A DNA stretch of 64,000 nucleotides, taken from Anoplolepis gracilipes. Its lineage: Eukaryota; Arthropoda; Insecta; Hymenoptera; Formicidae. Position numbers and translations under genes: made by a program. Under the pieces are notes generated by a model that saw nothing but the letters and a program-made list of their open reading frames with translations, was not told where the DNA came from and made no database searches. Numbering within the stretch: position 1 is the first letter of the stretch; each line of letters opens with the position of its first letter. Below, in pieces: positions 1 to 14,600 of the stretch. The stretch covers positions 17,536,501 through 17,600,500 of the forward strand of contig NC_132970.1 of assembly GCF_047496725.1 (NCBI RefSeq), in the 5' to 3' direction.

Positions 1-3000
1 TGTAGATAAGTGAATTTTTGAGCGTCAACAGAACACTGTTGATTACACAAGGATGAACACCAATTACGTTGATTAATGTAGGGCCATTGTAGTCTCGTGT
101 TAGCGCTCTGGTACGCGCGTATCGGGACACATGGTATGACTGAGCGCAACTGTTACATATACTATTGTATATGATGATAGAAAAAAAACAGTTTTTTTTT
201 GTTGGCAACTTGTTGATAGATATTCGAGTTTTCAGCTGTAAATCACATTATTACTATTATATTCTAACGTGATTTGGTAAATCAAATATAAATCAAATAT
301 AAATTATACAGCAAAAAAGTTAAATGCAACTTTAATTTTATTCGATAGTATGCCGTTGGTTTTAAGCAATTGTTTCAATTAAATCCCGACCTCTCGAAAA
401 TTAAACACACTAAACTCTTTTATCAAGAGACGCGGTAGCGTCTCGCGTTAAGTGTATCTTTTTCAAATCTTTAATACATTCCGTAAAACAAAGGATTAAT
501 TTTGTCGCCTTTAAAAGAGTACTGTGTCTTCTTGTATTCCTTTTAAACATTTAATGTGACGACACAGCCTTTACTCTTACAATTAGATATAACAGTGAAA
601 GATGTTGCCATGTAATAATAGTGAATTAATTAATATATAGCAGTTTTGCGTGCCTCGTCTTAAAGAATGAATCAAGCGAATGGATCTGTTTATTAATCTT
701 TCGTCGATTTATTATTTGAAAAAGGGTTATACTTCACTTGTATAATAATAGCCCCAAGTAGAAATTATGTGAATCGCTGATTCTCAAAACTTTACGACGT
801 GCACACGTGCGTGTAGTATCAATTTGTAATATTAAGTGATATCTACAGCAACAGAAAAAGGCCTAAACATATTTAGTTAAAAATCGACAGTATCGTTCTA
901 GTACAAATCACGGGTATAAAAATAATAATCCAGACGAATTGATTGCCAGGATAAAATATGTGAAATTTTAAAAAGTAGTTACAAAGCTGCCATATATAAT
1001 TATAAAAGTTAATGTGTCAATAGTTTGGATTCTAAATCAAAATGAACTTCCACACATCTGCTTTCGTGTATCCACAGACTTAGATAGAAAAGTAAAAATT
1101 CTGAGTAGATCTCTTCATCCTTGACATTAATTATACATTCATTTGCGATAACTGTGTGTGAAAAAAATTTCTCATGAAAAATTAATGTGATATAATTGGC
1201 TAATGAATATGCAACGTAATAAAATTAATTATGTATACATAATATTACGTTTACGCTATAAAATTATTTACAATGAAAAAAAGGTATTGTTTTTTAAATC
1301 TTTCTTGGAGAAATGCAACTAGCTACGCACACGATATAGCAGTAGACAGATATACAGCAGCAGTAGAGAGAGTACACAGTATTAGTACTATATCGATACA
1401 TCGTAAATATTCGATTAGGTTTATATCAATTTGTGAATGAATGTAAGCAAGTATGTGCGTATGTCTTACGTTTTGTCCATTCTAGCTAATGTCAACTGAT
1501 TTACTTGTAGGAATAAGCAAAGATCTATCGATGCTGTAATGTAAATAATAATTTAATTGTACATATAATTTCACGTGAATTTACATGCGTGTATATCTAT
1601 TATTATGTCGATAATTACGAATTGTACAGCGCATTGTATTGAGTTAGTAATTTTTAAGTCGATCAAATATCATTGTGATGTCATGTTAGGTTATTACATG
1701 TAGCACGCATGCATATATGATTTTTTTATACTATCTTCTCTATTTAATTGCGAATTAAATGACAAGCGATTATATCAATTATAATTTGTATTTTATCTAT
1801 TTTTCTTTTTATTTCGTTTTCGTGTCACACGTATGTACACATATATTTCTTGAGGCAGCTGTTATACATATTTTTACATATATAGGCTTTTTTAAAAACA
1901 TTCTTACCTTTCAATGTCGCGATATATAACTGTTTATATTTTGTACAATATTTTTGGAAATTCTGGTAATAGTTAAAGGCCTTCCTAAGAGTATTGTACT
2001 TGCATCGGGACTGTATCGCACATAATTTCTATAATTATTACGCGAGATTTTTGTTAGACTATTGGCAGAATTTCCTGTTTATATATACATTATGAACGAA
2101 TATATAAGCAAATAATTTTGAAGTACTATATTATACCAAAATACGAGTGAGATGATCCATTGAATGTGCAACGAAAAAATTAGACTCGACTTAGTGATTA
2201 GATAGGCTAATTAAGCTTTGCAAGTAGAAAATTCAGTTGCTAAGAAGACAATTACAATTGTCGCAAAATCGCTTTCTTCTTACACTCAATACTTGACTAT
2301 AAAGTAGTATAGGCATACTGATGTAACTGTATTCTTTTTTTTTTTTTTTTAATTGTTTTTTCTTGTGCAAGAATGATTGAATTACTATTGTCTTAGCTTC
2401 CAAAAGAGGACATTCTCTAATGAAAATGAAAAAACTCTAAAAAGCAATTGCTGTTAATCTTAAAGTTACAATTGAACACGCGTAATATCGTGTAATTTAC
2501 CGCGTATACTCCCCAAGGCGAGGTTTATTTGCATTCATAAAATCAGTCGCATATAGTATATTTATTATCATTGTATATAAACATACGCATACACACAACC
2601 ATGTTGTTAATCTAGTCTAACGATGGAACGAACTATGTTGTCAATATTTAAACGTATATTCCGGCACTCGAAGTGTTTGACGTTTCTAAAAACAAACTTA
2701 GGTTTCGGAGATGGGCTTGCGTATCGGAATTATTTCGCCCCGTCGCGCATGAACTTCCCTTTTCGGTCGGACGTGACCGAGACTCAATAAAGTAAAGAAT
2801 CAAACAACTCTCGCCGAATAATGGATTAACGTTTCTTCTGCGTCTACCGTCGAAATGAGAGATGAAGCGCCCGAACTGACGTGAAGATGCAATGAAAAAT
2901 CGATTCCTATAATATAGGAGAAACATATTTCGCGTCAGTTTGGCAAGCTTTATTCATAGCGAATACTGATAAGTAGCAAAAAAAAAAAAAAGTTATAATC

Positions 3001-5291
3001 GCTATTGATGTGTTACCAATTCTTTGTCTCGAAAGATACATATATGTAACTTGCACTCTCTTCTCACACACAAACACACACGCATAGATCTTACGGTAAG
3101 TATTAGAAAGTATCACACGTAAAATAATAAAAAGAATAAACGCGTATCCGATGCTTCGTCGTGCGATTTATGTTACATAAAAATATTTATTCCTACAGCA
3201 ACAAAAATAACATATCCACCTAAGACACTACTTTACTGTAGGACCGTAAATTTATTAGAGGAAAAAAAAAAGAGAAAGAAAGGGAAAACGAATAAGAGAA
3301 ATGTATTAAGAGATATCGTATTAAAATATATGATTTTTTAATAACTGCAGAAATGTATATTGATTTAATTACGCTATGTAACAGATTATTAAAGAAAAAT
3401 ATTGTAAGACATAAATTTTCTATTGTATACACAGTGCGGAAAAATCAAATTGCAACTTCAAATATAGGTATTTGAGAAATAAGAGAATTATTAATTATTT
3501 TGGAAACTGATTTAGTAAAAATTAATGCTTTTTGAGAAATAAATAACTTTTTAAAATATATACATACACAAAGGAAGTAAATCTGAATTTTTGTCTAGTA
3601 GTCTGGTGTCCGTGTAGAGCTCTAGTCAATAATTAGCAATTCGGTTTGGCGTACAAAAGAAAAAACAAGAAAGAAAGTATTACAGAGAATAATACCGATA
3701 TTTCGAACGCTCATATTTTGAATATAAAAAAAAGCAATATTTCGCTGCATTTAATAAGAAATTCCTTCATATCTCATTCGAATATATTTTGCGCAATTGC
3801 CATGCGATAAATATATAAGAGTGTAATCTTTGGAATTTATTAATATATACATTATATACACGCTGCGACATTTTATAAGATGGATGTAAAAAATATAATT
3901 ATGACAGATTCTCTTAATTATTTTCAGCGATTGACAACATTACATCTTTATACTCGTGCAGGGTGATACGCGTATATCTCTGTCAAAGCAAATACAAAAA
4001 AAAATGTACTTTACTAGTAGACGTCGAAAAGAAAAGGCAAATACTGAAGGCAATGGAATACTACTATTTACAAAATATATATGTCTCTTTCATTCGTAGG
4101 GATCTTGCGAATCTGTCAAACATTACGATGAGATATGTGTGAATCACTGAAAAATAACAGAGGCAGACAATTGCTTAAGCATATCAATCATTTGTAAGTA
4201 CATGATATTACTAAGTGTGTTGTGTATTCGACGTCCTCCTTAAATACACTATACGATAGTTGTGAGACAGATTTTAAATAACATGCGACACATAAAAAAT
4301 ACATATATATATTCGTGCTCACGCGTTTAAATTGTACAATTTACTCCGTAAGCCTATGGTCCTATTTCTCGATATATATATTTTTTAGTATTGCCATATT
4401 ACATTGCATATACATACACACTCTCTGTAAAGTAAATATCATGGTACAATTTGTATGAAGATTTTTCCATATCGACGCAATCAATGTTCGCAACCATAAT
4501 CTCTTATATATGAAATACATTTTTCCTTTTGTTTATATTATGTGAATACGTTGAAGATTTATATGCATAAAAGTTTTGGAACAAATGTTATTGCTTTTTT
4601 TGTAATGAATGTACGAAGAAGTGAAATAAAAATGTGTTAGTCGATGGTACTTTCACAGTTTTATGTAACCATAAGCCAAAGATTTCTATATTTATTATCT
4701 TCAGTAGAATGTGTAAAAAATTTACACAATGATTTATACAATTAATTGACTTTAGACGATTATTTACATATGTGTGATATGTCTATCTGATATGCAATAT
4801 TTATAGTGAAAATTTGAAGGAACACTTTCAAAAATAAAATGTTTTATACGATCGAATCCATTATAAGGTCTTATCTTTAACTTTTAGGCACAAATTTAAA
4901 TTTACACTCTTAAAATATTAAATAGTTTTGTTTATGTTATTAAGGGATTATCAAAATCTAATTTATTGTAATAAAAGAATGTAATAAATAACCTGATGGT
5001 ATATTAAATATGATGTATTATATCTTCATTTTGAAAAATATAGATTAAATACTGAAAAAAATATAAATTAAAAATCTATCTATATTATTGATAGAGAAAG
5101 AGAAAAATCATAAATTAAAATTCATTGTAATCAAAATTATAAAGAGTAATGGAAAGTTGCAAGAATTGTTAGAATAAAGAGACATATGTTGTAGTAAGAA
5201 CTATTCATATATTATAATATATACATAATATCAGACATTGCTGTATTTTTCATATAAGCTTATTATATCTATTTGAGGCTAACCATATTAT
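1..5291. other. Gene-free AT-rich stretch
   Basis: I see no coding region here: open frames are short and their composition is that of random AT-rich DNA. Several polyadenylation-like AATAAA hexamers and many TGTAnATA-like words occur, so part of it could be a long 3' UTR of a gene lying to the left on the plus strand, but nothing in the window proves this. The minus-strand 3' UTR of NDUFB8 must occupy the last part, next to 5291. Confidence 0.5.
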
Positions 5292-6255
5292 TTATGGATT
5301 TGCTGGTTCAAATGTATAATGTACTTTATCTTTCTGTGGATATTGCTTTTCCATCTAAAATATATTTTAATAATTAGACTTTGTAGTTAAATAAAAAATT
5401 ATTGGCTCAAAAAGCTATAAATATTAAAAACTGTTCAAAGTCATAAGCAAGAACACTTACCACTGGCATGAATGAAGGATACGGTTCTAATAAATAGCCA
5501 ATTGTACTGATAGTAAGTATGAATCCGATAAATATAGCTGTTGCTAGACGTAAATCGATTCTATATTTGTAACCATAACTATAACGATCTTCGCCCATTA
5601 CATTAAAATCATGATGGAGCTGGAAATAAAGGAATAAAGAAACATGTGAGATAAATAACGATTTAAAAAATTCTTTATTATATGTTTCTACTCACCGATT
5701 CTTTATAATTCTTTTTGTAGGTTGGTATGTCATATGGATAGTATGGATCTTTAGCAGCCGGTCCTACATCTGGCAAATCTGGATAATCACCGAGGGATGG
5801 CATAGGTTTATAATCCTTTGGATGTAAATTATACTTTTCAGCAATTTGATCATGATCCTTTTCCTCATATGCTTTTGGTTTCCAGAGTATACTCCATGGT
5901 ACCGCTGATGACAGAATAATGATGGAAAAGTTTCAATATCAATTTCGTCCTCATTATATATAATTTGATCAGGTATATCCTTTAATAATCTTTCTCCTTC
6001 ATCATATGCCTTTATACGTAAGCTTTTACGTTTGACACATTATAAATTTATAAAAGTAACTAATTACTTATATAATGACAGTATCTTAACCTCTCATCAA
6101 TTCTGTTGGCGAAATATAATTTTATTATCAAAAGAAATATACGAGTATATCGATCACTTACGTTTGTCGGAATAGCATCTTGCTGAGCTGTAGAAAAGTG
6201 CTTTATTCCTGAACAATTGACTCGACAGTCCACAGAGTTTATTCGCTAGAGCCAT
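5292..6255 (-). CDS. NDUFB8: NADH dehydrogenase 1 beta subcomplex subunit 8 (complex I)
   Basis: Accessory subunit of the membrane arm of mitochondrial complex I (fly name ND-ASHI), acting in the inner membrane. Four coding exons: 6162-6255, 5696-5904, 5461-5619 and 5292-5354. All junctions are GT-AG and the total of 525 nt gives 174 residues, close to the usual length. The N-terminus (MALANKLCGLSSQLFRN, then a Ser/Tyr/Arg-rich stretch) fits a mitochondrial presequence. The middle has the family's Trp-Lys-Pro followed by the HPKDYKPMPSLGDYPDLP segment and DPYYPYDIP. GEDRY precedes one membrane segment (about 123-146, LATAIFIGFILTISTIGYLL). The C-terminus has KQYP and HYTFE, as in the fly protein. 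The start is the first ATG after a short leader. It is divergent from brm, with which it probably shares a promoter region. Family assignment is by recognition of these motifs and the pattern is very close. Confidence 0.93.
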
Positions 6256-7455
6256 TTTATCGCTCGGCGATGGAGGCAGGTCATGAACGTGATCGAAGAA
6301 TCAACGCGCGAGTACACGCGATACGTCAAACTCGTAATAATACCAGGACTATAAAGTATATAAACACGTGTTCTGTGCTAAATATCGCTACGTTGTAATT
6401 TTATTTACAACGTCAAAGGTAAACTCTCCAGCTATATCGGTGATTTAGGGAATCTCCGGTTAACCTCTTTTTCGAGTATCAACGAGCAATTTCTCGGGTC
6501 TTTTTTCTCTCGCCAGGGATATCCGTTATTTCGTTTACATGTAATTTTACATTCGGCTGGCGTGGCTGATTTTTCCTTTCGCGGAAATTTTACGGTCGAG
6601 TCCGAGTAGCATTCCCGAGGAAATATCGGATCGCGGAAATGACGCCATATTCCCCAGATGTCGGATGTTGGATGACGAATCTCCGGTCTCCGAGAGAGGA
6701 GAGAGGTGACCGAAAAATGTGGAAAAATGGCCGATAGCGTGTACTTTCCGGAGTTCGGCAACGTCTAGCTTTTGCGGCGAATCGCGGTTACCGATTGTGA
6801 TCTCTGACAGCGCGCGTGTAATGGCACACGTGGGCGCGAGTCCGGCAATAACGTGAACTTCGCAATAGGTACGTGTGAAAAGAGGCTCTCCCCGAGAGCA
6901 AAGGCGGTATATCTCGGTGCTGGTATCTCGACCGTGACAAGAAACCGCAACGGCTTTGTTGTCACTTACTCGTCGGTTCTCTCTCGGCTTTATGTTCCGG
7001 AAAAATATGCTATATTCGTCCTTAAACTAGAAATTGACTCGGGAATTTCCTTTCCCTCCCTTCTCGCCTCCTACCGATCAATTGGTCATCCGGTCAACTT
7101 TCGAGTACGTGTGATATGATTTGCGTGTATGTTTCCGTTTATCGAATAAATTTATTTTTGCGGCAAAATTTTCGAGTATTTTTCGGATACGCAAGAAGCA
7201 ATCGAGAGCTTTCGATATGAAGTTGGAATATAAATATATTCGTTGAGGTACAAGAAACGCCTATTTGAAATTACTAATATTTATTTCTTGCATCTGTCAA
7301 AATGAATACCTAGTTGTACTAAGTTTTTCATATTTATTTAAATGTATCGAAAAGGAACAAAAACATATGACATATTCTTAGACTAACGTTAACTTCAATT
7401 TTTCAGGAGGTAATTCCCTCTCTTGGATAAACTGGAATCTTTCGAGCACAATAAT
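6256..7455. promoter_or_regulatory. Shared NDUFB8/brm promoter region and brm 5' UTR
   Basis: Between the two divergent start codons the DNA is clearly richer in G and C, with many CpG dinucleotides (about 6420-7000), than the AT-rich sequence on both sides. This fits a bidirectional housekeeping promoter. No convincing TATA box was found. On the plus strand a donor-like AATAG|GTACGTG occurs at 6869, and a good acceptor (TTTTTCAG) precedes 7407. A non-coding first brm exon ending near 6868 and a 5' UTR part at 7407-7455 is therefore likely. The open frames seen in this interval have no recognisable product. Confidence 0.5.
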
Positions 7456-10400
7456 ATGGCGAGTCCTTCGCCCCAATCGTCGCCTATGCCACCTCCTCAA
7501 GCTCCTAGTCCGATGGGTCCTCCGCAGCAGGCACCTTCTCCATCTAATGCGCAAGGCAGTCCAATGGGACCGCCACAACATCATCCTCATAGTCCAACGC
7601 AGGGTTATCAAGGTGGCCCACCGATACAACAAGGAGGACCACCTATGTCGCAGCCACCGCAACAACCTCCACCTCAGCAACAGAATTATCAACCTCATCC
7701 GCAGCAGATGCCACCTAATATGGGTCCACAGGTATGATTTATCAAAGACAATAACTTTGTGTTTTTCTTTTAGAGTTGCATTTGTTATTTACAATAATGC
7801 ATGCCTGGAATATTCGATGCCGATTATGAGATGAAAAGGGAATTTTTCTGTTACATTTGTAAGCCTAATAAATTTGAATCCTTAATATATGGTGTGAATA
7901 AACAATGCTTATTATTTTTTATAATGATTTATTGATATATAATATTTATTAATTTTAGTTGTCAAAATAATAAGTACATCAGTATAGTAGATAAGTATTA
8001 AATGTATGAATCCCTTACACGGTTCTAACATATAATCTTTTAATTGTAAATACAAATGCAGCTCTCTTTAGTCGCATTTAGTAATACTATGTACTCTTTA
8101 AGTCTGTACACAAAGATATATATGAGCAATTATATAACATAAGTTATATAAAATATGCATTGCATATATGTTAGCTAGCGTGTGATCAATTTAAGTTTTT
8201 ATTAAGTATCTCTGAATCGGCTTTCTTGAAAAGATCCACGAGTTGTTGTGCAATTTGCTGATTACACGCTGCTACAACTCTTGGTATCATTAGATCTAGT
8301 TCTCCCCCTGTATAAAGACAAATTTTTATTATTTAATAATGATTCTTATGTTACATGATAAGATAAAATCTAGCAAGTTTTACAGTCAGAATGATTGAAG
8401 GATATAAATTAGCGATGCTTGTAGGATTCTCTTGTGTGGAAAAGATGAAAGTAATATTTACCAGCGGTGTCTATGACAACTCCGCCTGCTTCTTCAATTA
8501 TCAGCTTCCCGGCTGCAACATCCCAAGCATCTATACTCTCGATATGATACGCTTCCACAGCTCCCATTGCTACATAGCACAATGTGAGTGCTGCTGTTCC
8601 TAACGATCGTATTCTAGAAAAAGACAATTTTCTATTTAGTTTTTGAATTAACTGAGATATAGATTTTTAATATTAAAGTAATATTGTTTAAAAAAAATGT
8701 ATTATACCCATGAGTGCCTTGTATCAAAGCATGCATTCTACTGTACACACTGGCTAAATATTGAGGGTCTTTTGCGATCCATGGTTCCATGGCCACTAAT
8801 GACTGAGATACATCTGGGAAAAAAAATAGATACTCTTTATTATATATTTTTATATTTAAAGAGTATTTTTTATATGGCAAGATAAAATAATTATTTAGAT
8901 GAACACAGAGTAAACGAAAGGCATCGTGATACATCTGACATTTGAAAAAGATTGCTTTGACTGAAGGACACGACATTAATCGGCGTACGTATAATATAAT
9001 CTCTATGATATTCGATGAATATTAGATAACCTTCCACTGGACCGTAAAATTGTGCACTTCTTTTTAGCAAGGATACAACGTAATAGCAAAAATCACATAT
9101 TCATTATCATATATTTCTATTATTAGAATTGAATTATATAAAAAGCATATCATTATATGCGCGTGTTTCTACTATAATAAGTGCATTCAGTAATTTACCT
9201 CTCACGTCGGACGTTTTTATAGGCTTCCCGTTGAGAAAAGCGCCGCAATGTCTTCTTGCGGAGAAGAATTGTCCCATGAGAGGGTTATATATTATTCCGA
9301 TCTCAGCCTTTTTATTCACCAGCAGCGCTAAAGAGATGCATGTGTGCGGAAAACGATGAACAAAATTGGTGGTACCGTCGATCGGGTCTATTACCCACGT
9401 AGGGTCGTCGGTCAGTTGCGGTAAGCGACCTTCTTTCGCTGCCGTTTCTTCAGCAATAAATCTGAAAGATTAAATCTCGTTATAGCTACCCTATTAACTG
9501 CCTATTAGTCACAATGACTTACTTGTGCGATGGAAATCGTCCAGACAATTGTTTTATCAATTTGTCCTCTATTTTGCGATCGTATTCTGTGACAAGATCC
9601 CAGTCGATCCCCTTACTCTTCACATTCTTCCTAGTGTCAATGCCATCTTTTATTATCTATAAGGAGTCAGATAATCTTTCATATATGTTTTGTCTAAATT
9701 CTCAGTATTTTTTAAATGTATTTCTTATAATTTTAATATATAATTTTCATCCGGTACATAGGAATTAAAAAGATATTAACTATTTAAAGTAGTTTTTTGA
9801 GAGAGATTCTTGTAATAGTTTTTTAATGATGTTTCGATTAAGTTAAACTGTTTACTTAGCTAAAATGTATAAAAGAAAATCTTTATATATATTGCAGCTT
9901 TTTAGTTTTGTACATCATATAATATATTTTTATTATTATGATTTAAATTAAAATTCCGTTGAAGTAAATTCTATTTGAAATTAGTTGAGTATTTTATTAT
10001 TTATTTGGCTTTCTGAAATTTAATTCTTTCTTTAATGATTACGTATAATGTGAAAATTATTAGTGACATTTTCATTAAGGAGAAATCAACTTCAAATTGA
10101 AAGGACTCTTACAACATTTGATTATAAATCTAATAAATTTATTAAATAATATAATTGATAAATATAAATTAATTCAACGAACTATAATAATTTTGTTTTA
10201 ACAGTTTAGTTAATATTTGTTTAATAAGCATCTTTTTGAATGTAGATTTTTAAACAAACTTTTTTAGTTGCATAAAAACGCAATTCAACAAACCATATGT
10301 TTAAAAAAGTTTGCTTAAAAATGTGTGTTTAAAAAATTACTAAACAAATATTAACTAAACTCTGAAAAAAAAATCAATTTCATTATCTCGCACTCATGAC

Positions 10401-11600
10401 TTGGCATCTATCTTCGAAGTAATCTCACTATCATATGCAACGTTCTTATCATTACATTTTTTTCGTTTAATAACGTACCTTTCCTGCGTACAAGACCAAT
10501 TCTTCGGCGGCTCTGTAACACTCGTCCAAGTCCTTTACCTCGCACATGTTTCATACAATCACGATTCTGTCTTGTCGGCGGACAAACTGGTCGCTCAGCC
10601 CGGTTCGAGGTATCAGAGAAGTGACAGATCGAAGAACGCACACCACCGTGAGAGACTCTGACTGTTAACAGTGTCAGATTGGATGTACGAATGAGCGGTG
10701 AACGTTTGAACGGCCGAAATTTATCTCAGTCGATGATGGCGAAAGTTCCGTACACAAACCGGCGTCATATACCGATATGACGTCAAAAGAGCTGGATGGC
10801 ACACTGTCGTTAAGTCGATTACGCATGGCCGTCGAAGCGAGTCTACGGGATTTTTATCAAACTTCCACGTATATGACATTTCGTAAACACTGCGGTTTTT
10901 ACACCTTCCTGTGTATTCCTCGGTTCTATAATTAGATGACACAGCCTCGGGGCATGGAATTTCCCTAAGGGGATCGCATTCTTATTTGGAAACGATTTGT
11001 CGTTTTTGATACGAAACAGGAAGGGGTGGGGGAAAAAACGAATTGTAAAATCATCTGTTTTTAATTTTTAAAACGGGCATATTATAAAATATTGCATACG
11101 CTTTTTGCATTGGTATTATGCAATTTCTTATCATTTATTAAATATTACGGTTGAAACAATAGATAGGTGTTTACATGAAAACGTAATTAAGCAAATTAAT
11201 CATCTTAATCTCAACTAGATTTGCTCTACTATTGTGCAAATTTGCATTATATGATTCCGATCTTATGCTATCGGAACAATCTCTGCAAACTTAACTCTGA
11301 CAATGAGCTATAAATCGAATAAGCATTAACTTAATTGAGAATATGTATTTATTTTAAGAAAAATCTGTAAAACTTCTAAAGGAAAAATTTGTTTTTTATT
11401 TATCTCACACAGTTCAATTACATGGCAGAACGCCACTTAATTTCCAAATGTAAATATTTTGAAACTTTTGATATTATTATATCGCCCTCATCTCTACCCG
11501 TTGATCAGCCTCGCGGATGATCTTAACGACATCGCGGGCGATTTTATCGTTGCATGCGGCTACTGCTCGTGGTTTCATAATATCGATTGGTTCACCTGAA

Positions 11601-11634
<34 letters not shown>

Positions 11635-14600
11635 AATAAAGGAAGCATATTATAATCATTGAAGCGTAACGAAAACTGAAGCAGGCGATAATTGTATTGA
11701 TTTGAATCACAAGTGATATTGACAACGAGTTGAATAGCAAAGACACATTTTAAATACAAAAAAATTCTATTATTATACAATATGTATATACAATAAGAAA
11801 AATAAATGTGATTGTAATGTCAACAAGTGTTTCGTCCACACTTTTTTATTTTTACTCGTGTACAAACACTTGCTGACATTACAATCATATTTTTCTTATT
11901 GTATATATTGATAATGGAATTTTATTTTTTAAATATTTTCTTCGTATCTAAAATGTATCCTTTACTAGATTTGCAAAAATAAGAGCGATGATACGATTTA
12001 TAAATTTTAATTATAAATTATAAATTTTAATTTTTTAAAATTAAAATTAAAAAGATTTTTAAATTTTATATTGCAACCTGTTATGCGGTCAACAACGACA
12101 CCTCCCGCTTCTGAAATGATAAGCGACGCCGCGGCTATGTCCCACGTTGAAATGCCAGGGCCCTCGATGTAATAGGCCTCGACGATTCCCAGCGCGATGT
12201 AACATAACGTTAACGCCGCTACGCCGAGAGTGCGAATGCTTCAAGGCAGAACAAATAGTGCGAGAAAACGCGAAACGAATTATGAAATACGTGTGAGAGA
12301 CTATATGTCGTTTGATATTAAAGCTTACCCCTGAGCCGCTTTAATGATGTCTTGGATCCTCTCCACCATTTTTTCTCGTAGATCGTCTATCTTTATGAAG
12401 CCGGATTCCATGCAGACCAGAGCTTTCGATAAGTCTGCACAAAAAATAACGGTATTAATTACCGGCATTAATTATCGATATTAGAGCAATTAATATTCAT
12501 CCGTGAGGTGAAGCTTTCTAACTTTATCCTTGACACAAAATTTTTCAAGTTGCTTATTCTTTGAATTATTGCTGTCGCATACTTGACATCTTGCGACAGT
12601 CATTAGCGAGTATTGATTTACCGGTATCTGTCATTGTATAGCTTGAAGGTACAAAGACAGATTTCTTTAAAAAATTTTTTTTTAGTTACATTCAAGGACG
12701 TTGATTGTTCTACTTTCACACGATATTAATTCATCCGCAAATTTGTTTTGTCTTTTGTTTTGTAAAATTATGTTTCTCAAACGTGAGAAACCTACGCTAG
12801 CTGAAAGATCTTTTATTATTGCGAAAGAAGATATCGCGTATCATCTTGCACATTCTCTTTCCGCTATTCGCGTTTGCCTTTCTTGTCAAATTGAATTGCA
12901 GAGATGAGAATTCGTTACCTTGAACCTTGGACACTTGAATCGGTTTCCCGTTCAAGAACGCGCCTCGTCCTTTCCTAGCCGTGAACAGCTGTTCGAGAAT
13001 GGGATTATATACGATACCGAGGACCATCTCCTTCTTGACGGCTAAACCGATGACCACGCATGTATGCGGAAATCCGTGGACAAAGTTGGTGGTGCCGTCG
13101 ATGGGATCTATGATCCACGTAGGGTCGTTGGTCAGTTCCGGTAGCTCTTTGCCGGTAGACTCCTCCGCGATGAATCTGATAGAGATAAACATCATTGTTA
13201 GTCCTTTTAGTTTCTTTTTACGTTAGCATGATGATGTCGAATGATGCGAATCGTCTCGAAAGACATTACCTGTGACTCGGAAATGCGCGTTTAAGTTCGC
13301 CGATCATGACGTCCTCTATCTTGCGATCGTATTCGGTGACGAGGTCCCAATTACCCAACTTCTCGTCGACTTTCTTGAGGCCATTGATGGAACCTCGAAG
13401 AATCTTAATTGACATTTTGTATTTCTTAAGGATACATTATATCAGATTATTATATTTGTTGAAAAGATAATGAACACCATATGTAAATGGAAAAGATTAT
13501 AGAGGATAACGTAAGCAGTCGTAATGTATAAAATGATCGCTTATATCCTCGAGGTAAATTTGCTATAACACTAAATGTCGTTAGAGACGATTGTGCTTGA
13601 TTCACAGAATTTCACAACTTGTGCGATGAATTCCGGTTTTCCTGGTTCCGACTATGGAAAGATTGTTGTTCGCAATAATAGATATATTTATCATTACAGG
13701 TATTACATGCTTTTCGTAAACCACCTATGTTGATTAAACGCTCTCTTTCTATTTTAACAATTTTTTAAATTCAATTTTCGAAATGATAATACTTGTTTTG
13801 TTTGTTATAATATTTTGTATACTTCACGTTTACATAATTTGATTTTAAATTCTGCAAGACACGTCGATTGTAATCGGCATGCAGTCTCAAAAATTATTAA
13901 GTTTATAATATTATTGCAATTATTATTTTACTTAAACTTTATTATACATATACATATGAGTCACACGCGATGGGAAATTACTATTAATTCAGAGAAATTT
14001 CATTAAATGGATGATGAAAGATTATAAATTCTTGGCATGTTAAATGTCATAATATATATTAACTTTCTGTTCACGTTATCTTTAGATACAATATATAGTC
14101 ATGAAAGCGCGTGTCGAACAATGTTTCCCCATGTCACAAATCGGCATGTTAATCTCGGGATTTTAAGGGGATCCAGAAGCTGTTCTATATTATCGATTAA
14201 AATTTAACCTAACATGACAATATATTAAAAGTTTTGCAATTTATACATACAAAATAAGATAGGTTTTTGCTAGGAATTGCATGAAGGAATATTTGTGAAT
14301 TTTTAGAAATGACGTCTGACGTGAGTTTGTGTTTCACTCTCGCACACTCACAGATGCACGAGAGTAATTTTTTACACATTTTGAAAATCTTTTTTACTAG
14401 GCTTCTAAAGTCATTTCCAAAAGTTTACTAATATTCTGTTGTTATTCTAAACGTGGACGCTATATCTCTTGCACGAACATACCGTAGAATTTTTTATATT
14501 AAATAAAAAAAAATAAATATTGTTGCGACGTAACTGCCACTTTTTCATTTTTTATCATTTTTATATGAAATTAGAGTAAACTAGGGTATAATCGCTACAT

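Noticed and set aside
5905..6030. Open frame of about 45 codons in intron 1 of NDUFB8 directly before exon 2
   Set aside because: It joins exon 2 out of frame, has no start and no acceptor on its upstream side, and the direct splice 6162 to 5904 gives the expected protein.
6432..7119. Open frames in the shared promoter region on both strands
   Set aside because: They reflect high GC content; no homology, and they overlap the likely transcription starts of two known genes.
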